Source: Candidatus Gastranaerophilales bacterium (GTDB taxonomy: Bacteria; Cyanobacteriota; Vampirovibrionia; Gastranaerophilales; Gastranaerophilaceae). Taken from it: a DNA stretch of 60,404 nucleotides. A program made the position numbers and the translations under genes. Shown piece after piece: positions 26,711 to 35,891 of the stretch (its first letter is position 1; the number at the start of each line of letters is the position of its first letter). The stretch lies in contig CALUVL010000015.1 of NCBI GenBank assembly GCA_944324225.1, positions 1 through 60,404 of the forward strand, given 5' to 3'. The notes below the pieces were generated by a model, which worked only from the letters and a program-made list of their open reading frames with translations, was not told the origin of the DNA and ran no database searches.

Positions 26711-27853
26711 ATGGATAGAAAAGAATTTATAAATGCCAAACGTATTGTCGTAAAATTAGGCACAAATATTTTAAGAAATGACGAAGGTTATGTTTCTTTG
26801 CCAAGGGTATTCTCTTTTATTGAGGACATGGCCTCTCTGGTTAAATCAGGAAAAGAGGTAATCCTGATAACTTCCGGTGCTGTCGGATTGGGACGGAAAA
26901 GACTCGGACTTGAAGGAACGACCGGAACTGCCCTGAAACAGGCCTGTGCTGCCATCGGGCAGGGAAAATTGATGTCAATTTACGAAGGCGGATTTGACAC
27001 TTACGGGCTTGTGGCTGCGCAAATCCTTTTGACCGAAGATGATTTCGGAATCAGAACAAGATATTTGAGCCTCAGAACAACCTTGAATAAACTTCTTGAA
27101 CTCGGCGTAATTCCTGTAATCAACCAGAATGACACTGTTTCAAGCATTGAAGTTGATCCAAGATACGAACACATGCAGGTTTGTTTTTCTGATAACGACA
27201 AATTGTCTGCGCTTGTGGCAAGCGAACTTGATGCTGATTTACTTTTGATACTTTCTGATGTGGACGGTTTGTACGACAAAAACCCGAAAGAAAACCCTGA
27301 CGCAAAAATTATTCCTGTTGTCAAAGAAGTGACAGACGAAATTTTAGAACTCGGAACAGACGCTTCTGACGGCGGCCGCGGCGGAATGAGAACAAAGCTT
27401 ATGGCCGCAAGAATGGTAACTAGGTTCGGCGGAAGAGTTCTCATTGCAAACGGCAAAATTCCTTACGTAATCAAAAAAGTCTTTGCCGGCGAAGAACTCG
27501 GAACAATGTTTTTGCCGCAAAATGAAGGGCTTTCTGACAAAAAACGCTGGATAGGTTATGCAACAAATATTATCGGCAAAATAAAAGTCAACCACGGCGC
27601 CAAAAAGGCGCTTGTAGAAAAAGAAAAAAGCCTTTTGCCAATAGGTGTTATTGATGTTATACATGAATTTAAAAAAGGGGATGTTATATCAATAATTGAC
27701 GAAAATGACCATGAATTCGCCAGAGGAATGGTTAATTATGATTCGGATTCCTGCCGCAAAGTCATTGGTTGTCATTCTGATGACATAATAAAAGTGCTGG
27801 GCTTTAAGAATTACGATGCCATAATTACACGTGACAATATTACGATTTTGTAA
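26711..27853 (+). CDS. proB: glutamate 5-kinase
   Basis: ProB phosphorylates glutamate at the gamma carboxyl, the first step of proline synthesis. The amino-acid kinase domain shows VVKLGTNIL, ITSGAVGLGRKRLG, FSDNDKLSALVA and GRGGMRTKL. A C-terminal PUA domain (about residues 280-380) is present, giving 380 residues. It is followed after 10 bases by proA, and feedback inhibition by proline through the kinase domain is expected from the family. The start ATG lies soon after a short AT-rich leader without a strong ribosome site. Confidence 0.97.
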   Translation: MDRKEFINAKRIVVKLGTNILRNDEGYVSLPRVFSFIEDMASLVKSGKEVILITSGAVGLGRKRLGLEGTTGTALKQACAAIGQGKLMSIYEGGFDTYGLVAAQILLTEDDFGIRTRYLSLRTTLNKLLELGVIPVINQNDTVSSIEVDPRYEHMQVCFSDNDKLSALVASELDADLLLILSDVDGLYDKNPKENPDAKIIPVVKEVTDEILELGTDASDGGRGGMRTKLMAARMVTRFGGRVLIANGKIPYVIKKVFAGEELGTMFLPQNEGLSDKKRWIGYATNIIGKIKVNHGAKKALVEKEKSLLPIGVIDVIHEFKKGDVISIIDENDHEFARGMVNYDSDSCRKVIGCHSDDIIKVLGFKNYDAIITRDNITIL

Positions 27854-27863
27854 GGAGTTATAA

Positions 27864-29153
27864 ATGGATTTTGTTGAAATTGCTAAAAATGCTAAATTGG
27901 CTTCACTTATGATTGCATCGTTGAGTGAGGAAATTAAAAACAAAGCGCTTAATTCAATGGCAGATGCTATTGAAAATGCCAAAGAAGAAATTTTTGCGGC
28001 AAATAAAATGGATTCAGAACTTGCAGAGCCGCTTGTTGAATCCGGAGAGCTTTCAAAGTCCACGTTTAACCGCCTTAAGCTGGATGAGAACAAAATGCGT
28101 GATATGATAGCAGGCATTAGAGAAATCGCAAACCTTCCGGATCCGGTTAATAAAAAACTTCTTGTCAGAGAACTTGATGAAGATTTGACTTTGTATAAAG
28201 TTTCCTGTCCTATCGGGGTGTTAGGAATAATTTTTGAGGCAAGGCCGGATGTAATTTCGCAGATTTCATCGCTTGCAATCAAATCCTCAAATTCTGTAAT
28301 TTTGAAAGGCGGAAAAGAAACAACAAATACAAATAAAAAGATTTTGGAGGTTATTAATGCCGCACTGGCAAATATTGAAGGTTTTCCTGAAAATGTTATC
28401 CAGCAGGTCTTCACACGTGAAGATGTCGGCAAAATGCTTAACTGTGACAAATATATAAATCTTATTATCCCGCGCGGTGGCAACAGCCTTGTGAAATTTA
28501 TTAAAGAAAATACTAAAATCCCTGTTCTGGGACATGCTGATGGAATTTGTCATATATTTGTCGACGAAAGTGCAGACTTGATGACGGCTGAAAAAATAAT
28601 AATTGATGCCAAAACACAATATCCTAGTGCCTGTAATAGTGTGGAAACTCTCTTGATTCACGAAAACTTTCCGCACAAAGATGAGCTTCTTGCCGCATTA
28701 CAGCTTGACGAAATAAAACTTATCGACAACCCTGAAAGCTGGGCGCACGAATATGGCGACAAAATTCTTGCATTTAAAACAGTTAAAACCCTCGATGAGG
28801 CTATTGAACATATAAACACATACGGTTCGGGCCATACAGACTGTATTATTACAAAAAACGTTGAAAATGCCGAAGAATTTATGAACAGAGTAGATTCAGC
28901 AGGTGTTTATTTTAACGTATCAACAAGATTTGCTGATGGGTTCCGTTACGGTTTCGGCGCAGAAGTCGGAATTTCCACAAACAAAACCCACGCAAGAGGC
29001 CCGGTAGGCCTTGAAGGTTTGACTATATACAAATACAAACTTATCGGAAAAGGTCAGGTTGTATCAGATTATGTTGAGGGTAGAAAACAGTTTCACCATA
29101 AAGATTTGTTTCCCGTTGGCAGACTTGCTGTCAAACTTAAGAGGTGTTTATAA
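27864..29153 (+). CDS. proA: gamma-glutamyl phosphate reductase
   Basis: ProA reduces gamma-glutamyl phosphate with NADPH to glutamate semialdehyde, which cyclises toward proline. The aldehyde-dehydrogenase fold is clear: GVLGIIFEARPDVISQI, LKGGKET, IPRGG and the nucleophile Cys in YPSACNSVETLL. The C-terminal RGPVGLEGLTIYKY is typical. It has 429 residues. AAGGAG precedes the ATG, and it follows proB closely. Its stop TAA lies two bases before the tyrA ATG, so all three genes probably share one transcript. proC is not here. Confidence 0.97.
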   Translation: MDFVEIAKNAKLASLMIASLSEEIKNKALNSMADAIENAKEEIFAANKMDSELAEPLVESGELSKSTFNRLKLDENKMRDMIAGIREIANLPDPVNKKLLVRELDEDLTLYKVSCPIGVLGIIFEARPDVISQISSLAIKSSNSVILKGGKETTNTNKKILEVINAALANIEGFPENVIQQVFTREDVGKMLNCDKYINLIIPRGGNSLVKFIKENTKIPVLGHADGICHIFVDESADLMTAEKIIIDAKTQYPSACNSVETLLIHENFPHKDELLAALQLDEIKLIDNPESWAHEYGDKILAFKTVKTLDEAIEHINTYGSGHTDCIITKNVENAEEFMNRVDSAGVYFNVSTRFADGFRYGFGAEVGISTNKTHARGPVGLEGLTIYKYKLIGKGQVVSDYVEGRKQFHHKDLFPVGRLAVKLKRCL

Positions 29154-29155
29154 TT

Positions 29156-29914
29156 ATGAAAATAGGAGTTGTCGGACTCGGGCTTATCGGAGGATCAATC
29201 TTTAAAGGCCTGTCAGAAGCCGGATATGAAGTTGTCGTTGTGTCAAAATCCCAAAAAGGTGAAAATATCTATAGGGAATATGATGTACTTCGTAATTGCG
29301 AGGTTGTTTTTGTTTGTTCTGCAATGAACAAAACACTTGCTGTGCTTGATGAATTAGAATATTTTGTAAAACCTGATACTCTTGTCACCGATGTCTGCAG
29401 TCTGAAAGAATTTGTCTGCCAAAAACAAAGACCGTACAATTTTATTCCCTCTCACCCAATGGCCGGGACAGAACATCAAGGTTTTGAAAATTCGTTTCCT
29501 GAATTGTTTAATGGTGCCAGATGGGCAATTACACCTCACTTTGGCACCAAAGATATAACAAAACTGCTTGAATTAATTCAGGCTCTCGGCGCAAAAGCAA
29601 TAATAACAAAACCAGCTCTTCATGACGAAGCAGTCGCAATGATATCTCACATGCCAATGGTTATTTCTCAGGCGCTTTTTGCAGCTGCAAGCGAGAATCC
29701 TCTTGCTATGGATTTGGCCTCAAGCGGTTTTCGCGATATGACCCGCCTTGCTATGTCCAATACCGAAATGGCCGTGGATATGGTGACTATGAATAGTAAT
29801 AATATTGAACATTCAATACTTAAACTTTATAAATCTGTCGGTGATTTGATTGCATCGGATTATAGGGAAAAAATTGAAACAATTAAAGCTGAACGTTCAA
29901 AAATGTTTAAGTAA
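29156..29914 (+). CDS. tyrA: prephenate/arogenate dehydrogenase
   Basis: TyrA oxidises prephenate or arogenate in tyrosine synthesis. The Rossmann motif GVVGLGLIGGS opens the protein, followed by VTDVCSLKE and SHPMAGTEHQGF, which includes the catalytic His. About 252 residues is the short, monofunctional form without chorismate mutase or ACT domain, as in cyanobacterial arogenate dehydrogenases. The frame also allows a GTG at 29144, but the protein naturally starts MKIGVV at 29156 with AGAGG 10 bases upstream. Joining tyrA to proBA is unusual. Substrate choice cannot be read by eye. Confidence 0.9.
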   Translation: MKIGVVGLGLIGGSIFKGLSEAGYEVVVVSKSQKGENIYREYDVLRNCEVVFVCSAMNKTLAVLDELEYFVKPDTLVTDVCSLKEFVCQKQRPYNFIPSHPMAGTEHQGFENSFPELFNGARWAITPHFGTKDITKLLELIQALGAKAIITKPALHDEAVAMISHMPMVISQALFAAASENPLAMDLASSGFRDMTRLAMSNTEMAVDMVTMNSNNIEHSILKLYKSVGDLIASDYREKIETIKAERSKMFK

Positions 29915-30002
29915 TTTCAAAAATTCCGAATAGCCAAAACAGGACGTTTGGTGGATCGCCCTGCTTTTATTTTTGACTATTACTCAACATTTGCTATTTA
30001 TA

Positions 30003-30905
30003 TTATGCTTCGGTTTTGTGTGATAAATAATTTTTTATAAATGCTCCTGCAAACCCTGCCGCAGCACCTGTCAAAAGAAGAGGAGCTGTATAACGGATGT
30101 CTTTCAGGTGTTTATGTACGCCTCGAAGGATTGCTCTTGACGTTTTAGAAGCATTTTGGTCAACTTCTTTTATAATTTGTCTGAATTCTTTACCTGCATC
30201 AGAAGCTTCACCGCCGAGTTTTTTTACGATATTTTGGATGTTTTCTGATACAAAGCAGTTTTTAAATCTGGAAACTCTGTTCAGTTCGGCAACTTCCGGT
30301 GAATTTTTGCCCAACGTGAACGCAACACTGTCAAAGTCCAGATTTTTGTTATCATTTTGTTTAAATATTGATAGAACTTTTTTAGCAAGCGGAGCATCTT
30401 CACCGCCGAGTTTTGCTGTGATGTCGTCCAGAGTCAAAGATTTAAAAGCTTCTTTATCGCCTGCTTTTTCTTTGAAAAGTTTTACATCAGCGGATTCTTG
30501 AGCCAGAATTTCTTTTAGTTGGTCAAGTTTCATTTCTTTGTTTTCAGGGCGCCCGATAATTTCAAGAACCTGTTTTCCCAGAGGTGAGTCATTTCCGCCC
30601 AGTCTTTCTGCAATATTTTTCAATGTAGGATACTTGAACTGATCTCTTTCATCTACCAGTTTGATAAAAGCATCTTGAGCCGGAGTTCTTGATTTTAGAA
30701 TTTTCAGCGCATTAACTTTCTTTTCGTTTTCATTTTTTCTTGCTGAATTTGCAATAGCCCTGTACGCAATATTCTTTTTTTCTCTTTCCTGAACCGGTAT
30801 AGCGTATTTTGCGCCATAACCTACAGCTGCACCTATCAATGTTGAATTGATAACCGTTTGCAACGGATTTCTTTTTTCATAACTCTTTACTGCACTTACA
30901 TCCAT
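30003..30905 (-). CDS. hypothetical repeat protein with membrane segments at both ends
   Basis: A 300-residue protein of no recognised family. A weak membrane segment lies near residues 18-36 and a glycine/alanine-rich one near 272-294. Between them is a soluble region with three repeats near 91-118, 155-182 and 218-246. Each holds I-x-x-(R/K)-L-GG-(N/E)-x and then K or GK followed by V-L-x-I or F-R-x-I. The repeat core looks helical. It stands alone between tyrA (convergent) and a WecA-like gene. It may be an envelope-anchored protein specific to the lineage. Confidence 0.7.
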   Translation of the reverse strand: MDVSAVKSYEKRNPLQTVINSTLIGAAVGYGAKYAIPVQEREKKNIAYRAIANSARKNENEKKVNALKILKSRTPAQDAFIKLVDERDQFKYPTLKNIAERLGGNDSPLGKQVLEIIGRPENKEMKLDQLKEILAQESADVKLFKEKAGDKEAFKSLTLDDITAKLGGEDAPLAKKVLSIFKQNDNKNLDFDSVAFTLGKNSPEVAELNRVSRFKNCFVSENIQNIVKKLGGEASDAGKEFRQIIKEVDQNASKTSRAILRGVHKHLKDIRYTAPLLLTGAAAGFAGAFIKNYLSHKTEA

Positions 30906-31084
30906 AGTTAATAAACCCTTACTTAACTAACACCACGTAATTACTATATCTTACTAACCGGAAATTTTTCATCCCGACTTATAAAACATATTGCAGATTT
31001 ACACTTAAATATTTCAAGCAAATGCCACTAAAAACATTCGACTAAAACTGAGTAATTAAATCCATTTGGGATGATAACACATAA

Positions 31085-32122
31085 TTATTTTTTTGTCAAT
31101 ACTTTTATGAAATTAAGTAACAACATTACAAAAATAATTACTAAAATGCAGACAGCATAATGCTTTATGGTGTTTTCACCCATAATAAGAGAGGCTATTG
31201 CACCTGCTATAATTGCCACTGATGTTAATATAAGAACGGTTTTTTTCTGGGAAAATCCTGCATGGAGAAGTTTGTGATGAATGTGCTCGGCATCAGCCAC
31301 AAACGGAGATTTTCCCTTGCAAATTCTTCTTGTACTGCTGAAAACAATATCCATAATCGGTACTGCAAGCACTACAAACGGAAGAAGTAATGTTAATGTT
31401 GCGGCCTTCATAACCCCGACTATTGAAATTGTTGCAAGCAAAAATCCGGAAAATAACGCTCCGCTGTCCCCCATAAAGATTTTTGCAGGGTTAAAGTTGT
31501 AGGTCAAGAACGCCAGCATTGAACCGGCGAGAATAAATCCGATAAGTGCGACAATCGGGTTTGAAGGTGTCATTGAAATTGCAATTATTGCAAGTGTGAT
31601 TGAATTGACTGTAATAACAGAACCCGCAAGCCCGTCAACCCCGTCGATAAAGTTGACCGCATTTGAAATTCCGACAATCCAGAGCAAGGTAATAGGATAT
31701 GACCAAAATCCCAGATCCACCCCGCCGAAAAACGGTATAGAGTGAATTTTCACGCCCAGAAGATAAACTATTGTTGCGATTGAAAGCTGAATGAATAATT
31801 TGAACTTTGCATTCAGATTATAAACATCATCAACAAGCCCCAGAAGAAACATCAGCGAACTTCCGAGCAAAATTCCTGACAGCAAACTTCCGTAAGGATA
31901 ATAACTCATAAATACAAGACATAAAAAAGTCAGCATTGTGCTCGTCCAGATTGCGACTCCGCCAAGTCTTGAAACAGGAATTTTATGGATTTTCCTTTCG
32001 TTAGGCAGGTCAACCAGACCTTCTTTTTTCGAAAATGCAATAACAAGAGGCACCAGAAATACCCCGAAAATGTAGGCTATTACGGTTCCGATTATGTGTG
32101 CATTTGTGAGTTTGATAAGCAT
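31085..32122 (-). CDS. WecA/TagO-like undecaprenyl-phosphate sugar-1-phosphate transferase
   Basis: This polytopic membrane enzyme (345 residues, about ten helices) should transfer a sugar-1-phosphate, probably GlcNAc-1-P, from UDP-sugar to undecaprenyl phosphate. That is the first step of O-antigen or other surface glycan synthesis. Signature parts are LVDDVYNL, NFIDGVDGLAG, IFMGDSGALFSGF with the metal-binding Asp residues, and HIHHKLLHAG, which marks the WecA/TagO branch rather than MraY. It lies 14 bases after glyA and may share its transcript. No other glycan genes are near. Confidence 0.88.
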   Translation of the reverse strand: MLIKLTNAHIIGTVIAYIFGVFLVPLVIAFSKKEGLVDLPNERKIHKIPVSRLGGVAIWTSTMLTFLCLVFMSYYPYGSLLSGILLGSSLMFLLGLVDDVYNLNAKFKLFIQLSIATIVYLLGVKIHSIPFFGGVDLGFWSYPITLLWIVGISNAVNFIDGVDGLAGSVITVNSITLAIIAISMTPSNPIVALIGFILAGSMLAFLTYNFNPAKIFMGDSGALFSGFLLATISIVGVMKAATLTLLLPFVVLAVPIMDIVFSSTRRICKGKSPFVADAEHIHHKLLHAGFSQKKTVLILTSVAIIAGAIASLIMGENTIKHYAVCILVIIFVMLLLNFIKVLTKK

Positions 32123-32136
32123 TTTATTTAATATCC

Positions 32137-33378
32137 CTATTCGCTGTACAGCGGATATTTTTTACATAACTTAAGCGAGCGTTCTCTTAAGTTGTTCAAT
32201 CCAATTTCATTATCTGATGAAAATATTGCAGATGCAATAATTTTTGCAACTTCAACCATATCATCTTCTTTAAAGCCTCTTGTTGTAACGGCAGGTGTAC
32301 CGAGGCGGATTCCGCTTGTTACAAACGGGCTTTGCGGGTCATTCGGAACGGTGTTTTTGTTAGCCGTAATTCCGACTCGCTCAAGTACATTTGCCATATC
32401 TTTGCCGGTTTTGCCAGTCTTTCTTAAATCCAGAGTCATAAGATGGTTTTCGGTCATGCCGCCGACAATGTCCATCCCTTCATCCATAAGCCCCTGTGCA
32501 AGTGCTTTTGCGTTTTTGATAATCTGTGCGGCATATTCTTTGAACTCGGGTTTTGAAGCTTCAAGAAGTGCAACGGCTTTGGCTGCGATAATATGCTCTA
32601 ATGGCCCTCCCTGCATTCCGGGGAAAATCGCTTTATCAATTCCTTGAGCGTGTTCAGCTTTGCACATTGTAATTCCGCCTCTCGGGCCTCTTAAGGATTT
32701 GTGGGTTGTTGTTGTTACAAAATCCGCATATGGTGCAGGAGAGGGGTGAAGACCCGCAACAACAAGCCCTGCGATATGCGCAATATCAGCCAGAAGATAC
32801 GCTCCGACTTCGTCTGCGATTTCACGGAATTTCTTAAAGTCAATGATTTTTGAATAATTTGATGCTCCGCAGATAATAAGTTTCGGTTTATGTTCCAGAG
32901 CTATTTCACGCACATTTTCATAATCTATATTGCCGTTTTCATCAACTCCGTAACTTTTTACGTTGAAATAAAGTCCTGAGAAATTTACCGGAGAACCGTG
33001 CGAGAGGTGTCCGCCGTTTGATAAATCCATACCGAGAACATGGTCGCCTGGTTTTAGGGCATACATAAATACGGCCATATTTGCCTGTGCGCCGCTGTGT
33101 GGTTGGACATTTGCATGATCCATTCCGAAAAGTTCGCAAGCTCTTTTTTGAGCGATTTCTTCTATGATATCAATATGTTCGCAGCCGTTGTAAAATCTTT
33201 TGTGAGGTTTGCCTTCTGCGTATTTGTTTGTCAGAACACTTCCCGAGGCTTCCATAACTGCTAATGATGTGCAGTTTTCGCTTGCAATAAGCTCAATAGT
33301 GTTTTGCTGTCTTTCAAGTTCTTTTTCAATTTGTTCCGCCACGACAGGGTCGGTCTTTTTAATGTGTTCTATGTTCAT
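32137..33378 (-). CDS. glyA: serine hydroxymethyltransferase
   Basis: GlyA interconverts serine and glycine while loading one-carbon units onto tetrahydrofolate. It is a PLP enzyme: Lys227 in [13 protein letters not shown] binds the cofactor. [10 protein letters not shown] and [11 protein letters not shown] are further fingerprints. The 413-residue length is normal. AGGTGATTAG lies upstream of the ATG and gives a usable ribosome site. No glycine riboswitch was seen upstream. It precedes the WecA-like gene on the minus strand. Confidence 0.98.
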   Translation of the reverse strand: MNIEHIKKTDPVVAEQIEKELERQQNTIELIASENCTSLAVMEASGSVLTNKYAEGKPHKRFYNGCEHIDIIEEIAQKRACELFGMDHANVQPHSGAQANMAVFMYALKPGDHVLGMDLSNGGHLSHGSPVNFSGLYFNVKSYGVDENGNIDYENVREIALEHKPKLIICGASNYSKIIDFKKFREIADEVGAYLLADIAHIAGLVVAGLHPSPAPYADFVTTTTHKSLRGPRGGITMCKAEHAQGIDKAIFPGMQGGPLEHIIAAKAVALLEASKPEFKEYAAQIIKNAKALAQGLMDEGMDIVGGMTENHLMTLDLRKTGKTGKDMANVLERVGITANKNTVPNDPQSPFVTSGIRLGTPAVTTRGFKEDDMVEVAKIIASAIFSSDNEIGLNNLRERSLKLCKKYPLYSE

Positions 33379-33539
33379 ATCCTAATCACCTCACAATCTA
33401 TCCTGCTGAAATTATAAATAAAACATCCGTTAAAGACAATATTTTTATATTAAGTTTACAAACTTGTGATGATATGCATGTTGGCAGAGAAATGAAGAAG
33501 ACTTATCCGGCTTGTTAAGCGGGAGCAGAATATAATGTT

Positions 33540-34259
33540 TTATGCACTGAGCTTTGCAATTTTGGCATTGAAAAGATTTTCAAGGTTTACGCCCGAAAGT
33601 ACATAGCAAATTAAATCATTCGGATTTAGGTTTGCAAGACTCTTAATCTGCGGAAATGCTCCAACAACCCTTGTGTCCGTGTAGCGTTCAATAAGTTTGG
33701 GTAAATTTTTGATATTTTCGTCATTTGTTCTGTACGGACAGTCAAAAAGTATTACTCCGCTTATCTTTACACTTCTGACGGAGGCGTGGTTAATCATAAT
33801 CAATATATCGTTAAGGTTTGAGATAAAAGGCGATATAACAAATAAAAGCGGAAGGTTTAGAAGTCTTGCAAGGTCTATTTCCAGAAGGTTTCCGTTAATA
33901 GGTGTTGCGATACCGTCGGTTCCGCATACAAAAAAACAGTCAAATTTTTCTCTGACACTTGTGTAGTCTTCAAAAATTTTGTCAAAACTTATTGTTACGC
34001 CCTCTTTTGCGGCTGCAACCATCGGGAGATCTTTGTTTCTGAAAAGATAACTGTAATAGGTTTTAACATTGTTATCCACGTGTTTTACATATAACAGATC
34101 CGGCACGGCAAGTTGTCCGTTTCTCTGGAAGCTTCCGGCATGAATCGGCTTGTAAACACCTGTTGAATAGCCAAGACTCTGCATTGTGGCAGCAATTCCG
34201 GCTGTTACAAGTGCTTTTCCGTAGCTGTTTTCAGAACCTGTTACAAATACGTCTAGCAT
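33540..34259 (-). CDS. BioD-like P-loop protein with degenerate motifs
   Basis: A 239-residue protein related to dethiobiotin synthetase: FVTGSENSYGKALVTAGIA at the N-terminus, GVYKPIHAG, and a P-loop NTPase fold pattern throughout. Key places differ. The BioD P-loop is usually G-T-D-T-x-x-G-K-T, but here Lys15 is followed by Ala16, and the usual E-G-A-G-G segment reads CGTDGIATPI. No other biotin genes are nearby. It may be a divergent BioD, a related ATPase with a new substrate, or an inactive protein. It sits 18 bases after the Xer gene end. Confidence 0.65.
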   Translation of the reverse strand: MLDVFVTGSENSYGKALVTAGIAATMQSLGYSTGVYKPIHAGSFQRNGQLAVPDLLYVKHVDNNVKTYYSYLFRNKDLPMVAAAKEGVTISFDKIFEDYTSVREKFDCFFVCGTDGIATPINGNLLEIDLARLLNLPLLFVISPFISNLNDILIMINHASVRSVKISGVILFDCPYRTNDENIKNLPKLIERYTDTRVVGAFPQIKSLANLNPNDLICYVLSGVNLENLFNAKIAKLSA

Positions 34260-34277
34260 AGCTAAATCCTAGCATGG

Positions 34278-35144
34278 TCAGCCGTTGATTGCAAAGTAAA
34301 CTTCTTTAAGCCGTTTTTTGCTAATATGTGTATAAAGCTGTGTCGTCGAAACGTCGCTGTGCCCGAGAAGCTCCTGCACTACCCTTAAATCCGCCCCGTT
34401 TTCAAGCAGGTGGGTTGCAAATGTGTGCCTTAGTGTATGAGGAGATATTGATTTATGGATTTTTTCTCCGAGTTTGTGGATAAATGTATAAACCTCCTGA
34501 CGGGTGACAGGTTTGCCGTCTTCCGTAAAAAGAAGATTTTTGGAAGTTATCCCGTGCTTTTGAAGAATAAAGTCACGTTCTTTTTCATAATTTTTTAATG
34601 CTTTCAGTGCCTTTGAACCTACCGGAACAATTCTTTCTTTAGAGCCTTTTCCTGTGCATTGAAGGTATTTGCCTGACAAATCAATGTCGTTGACTTTTAA
34701 ATTTACAAGCTCCGACACTCTCAGCCCGCATCCGTAAAGCAGTTCAAGGATTACCTTTTCAACCCTGTTTAAGTTTTCGGCAAGAAGAGTGTTTATTTCT
34801 TCAACGGTCATAACTTTAGGTAATTTTTTTGGAACTTTGGGTTGTTCAAGCGTAAGCGCCGGATTGGTGCGGCAAATTTCGTTTGCGCAGAGCCACTTGA
34901 AAAAACCTCTCAATGATGCTGTTTTTCTCATCACACTTGTCGGAGTCAGTTTTTTATCGTGAAGCATCAGAATATACCCGTTTATATGTGTTCTGGTTAT
35001 TGATGAAAGTTCTTCGGCGCCCTTTGTAATGCAGAAGTCTAAAAATTCACTTAAATCACGACTGTAGGCTTCTAGAGTGTTTATGGAAAGCCCCTTTTCT
35101 ATTTCAAGATATTCCAGATATTGTGATAAAATTTGTAAATTCAT
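34278..35144 (-). CDS. xerD: XerC/XerD-family tyrosine recombinase
   Basis: Xer recombinases resolve chromosome dimers at dif. All catalytic residues are visible: Arg in GCGLRVSELVNL, Lys in GKGSKERIVPV, HxxR in SPHTLRHTFATHLL, His in LGHSDVSTTQ and Tyr in LYTHI. A SAM-like N-terminal domain binds DNA. The real start is probably MNLQIL at 35144 (288 residues), because the extra 19 upstream residues are low-complexity. XerC or XerD identity cannot be fixed by eye. No phage or integron genes lie beside it, so a housekeeping role is likely. Confidence 0.9.
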   Translation of the reverse strand: MNLQILSQYLEYLEIEKGLSINTLEAYSRDLSEFLDFCITKGAEELSSITRTHINGYILMLHDKKLTPTSVMRKTASLRGFFKWLCANEICRTNPALTLEQPKVPKKLPKVMTVEEINTLLAENLNRVEKVILELLYGCGLRVSELVNLKVNDIDLSGKYLQCTGKGSKERIVPVGSKALKALKNYEKERDFILQKHGITSKNLLFTEDGKPVTRQEVYTFIHKLGEKIHKSISPHTLRHTFATHLLENGADLRVVQELLGHSDVSTTQLYTHISKKRLKEVYFAING

Positions 35145-35240
35145 TATATAAAATTTACTCTTTTTTTTTTTAATTTTCAATATTTGTAACAAAATTAGCA
35201 TACAGGTATCAAAAAAATTATTTATGGACTTTATTTCACT

Positions 35241-35891
35241 ATGGACAATGCAGGAAATATAGCATTTACTTCCAGAATATTTTTTTTACCAACAAAGGAT
35301 TTTTACAACCTCTGGCAGGCTAGGATTCGTCCAGATTGCTGCGTTGACGAACCATGGGGGTTTGCACAAACAAAGTTTTCCAATGACTGGCTCGGAACTT
35401 CTGCAATCAATACCTGTACATCTTTAAATCTGGTAAAACAGCAAAATCAAGCAATGATGTTTCATCTGGCAACTACAAAGGAAAATTTTACTAATTTTTT
35501 TAAATATTTTTTACCTTTTACTAAATTGCCTGAAAATTTTAAGTTTAAGTCTGTTCTTATGATAGGTTCAAAATCTCCGACCACGCCGGGATTTGATGCT
35601 AAATGGCTGAAAAATCTGGAAAATATTCAAATGTATGATAAAGACAGTTCAAAACTTTTTGAAATGATAGAGGATGTTGTTAAAAGATTTAGTCCTACAA
35701 TTTTTCAGGGACACTCAAAAGCAAATACTATTTCTAACTATATCTACTGTGTAAAAAATGATACTTATTACATTAATACAATGTTCGACATATTTGATCC
35801 AAAAAGTTATGTCAAAAATTTTGCTGACTTGAAGAGAGCCTTTGATAGAGTAGAAATATCCCCAAGAGATACATTGGATTTTATTGTTTAG
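35241..35891 (+). CDS. hypothetical protein with N-terminal FTS motif
   Basis: A 216-residue soluble protein with no recognised domain. It begins MDNAGNIAFTSRIFFLP, a short lead with F-T-S that resembles motifs in other lineage-specific proteins of this window. There is a Cys pair early (RPDCCVDEPW) and no membrane helix. No Shine-Dalgarno is seen upstream. It is divergent from the Xer gene, and its end overlaps the convergent kinase gene by 11 bases. Function unknown. Confidence 0.65.
   Translation: MDNAGNIAFTSRIFFLPTKDFYNLWQARIRPDCCVDEPWGFAQTKFSNDWLGTSAINTCTSLNLVKQQNQAMMFHLATTKENFTNFFKYFLPFTKLPENFKFKSVLMIGSKSPTTPGFDAKWLKNLENIQMYDKDSSKLFEMIEDVVKRFSPTIFQGHSKANTISNYIYCVKNDTYYINTMFDIFDPKSYVKNFADLKRAFDRVEISPRDTLDFIV

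Noticed and set aside
33379-33539. Glycine or folate riboswitch before glyA
   Set aside because: No conserved glycine or tetrahydrofolate aptamer core could be recognised in the leader.
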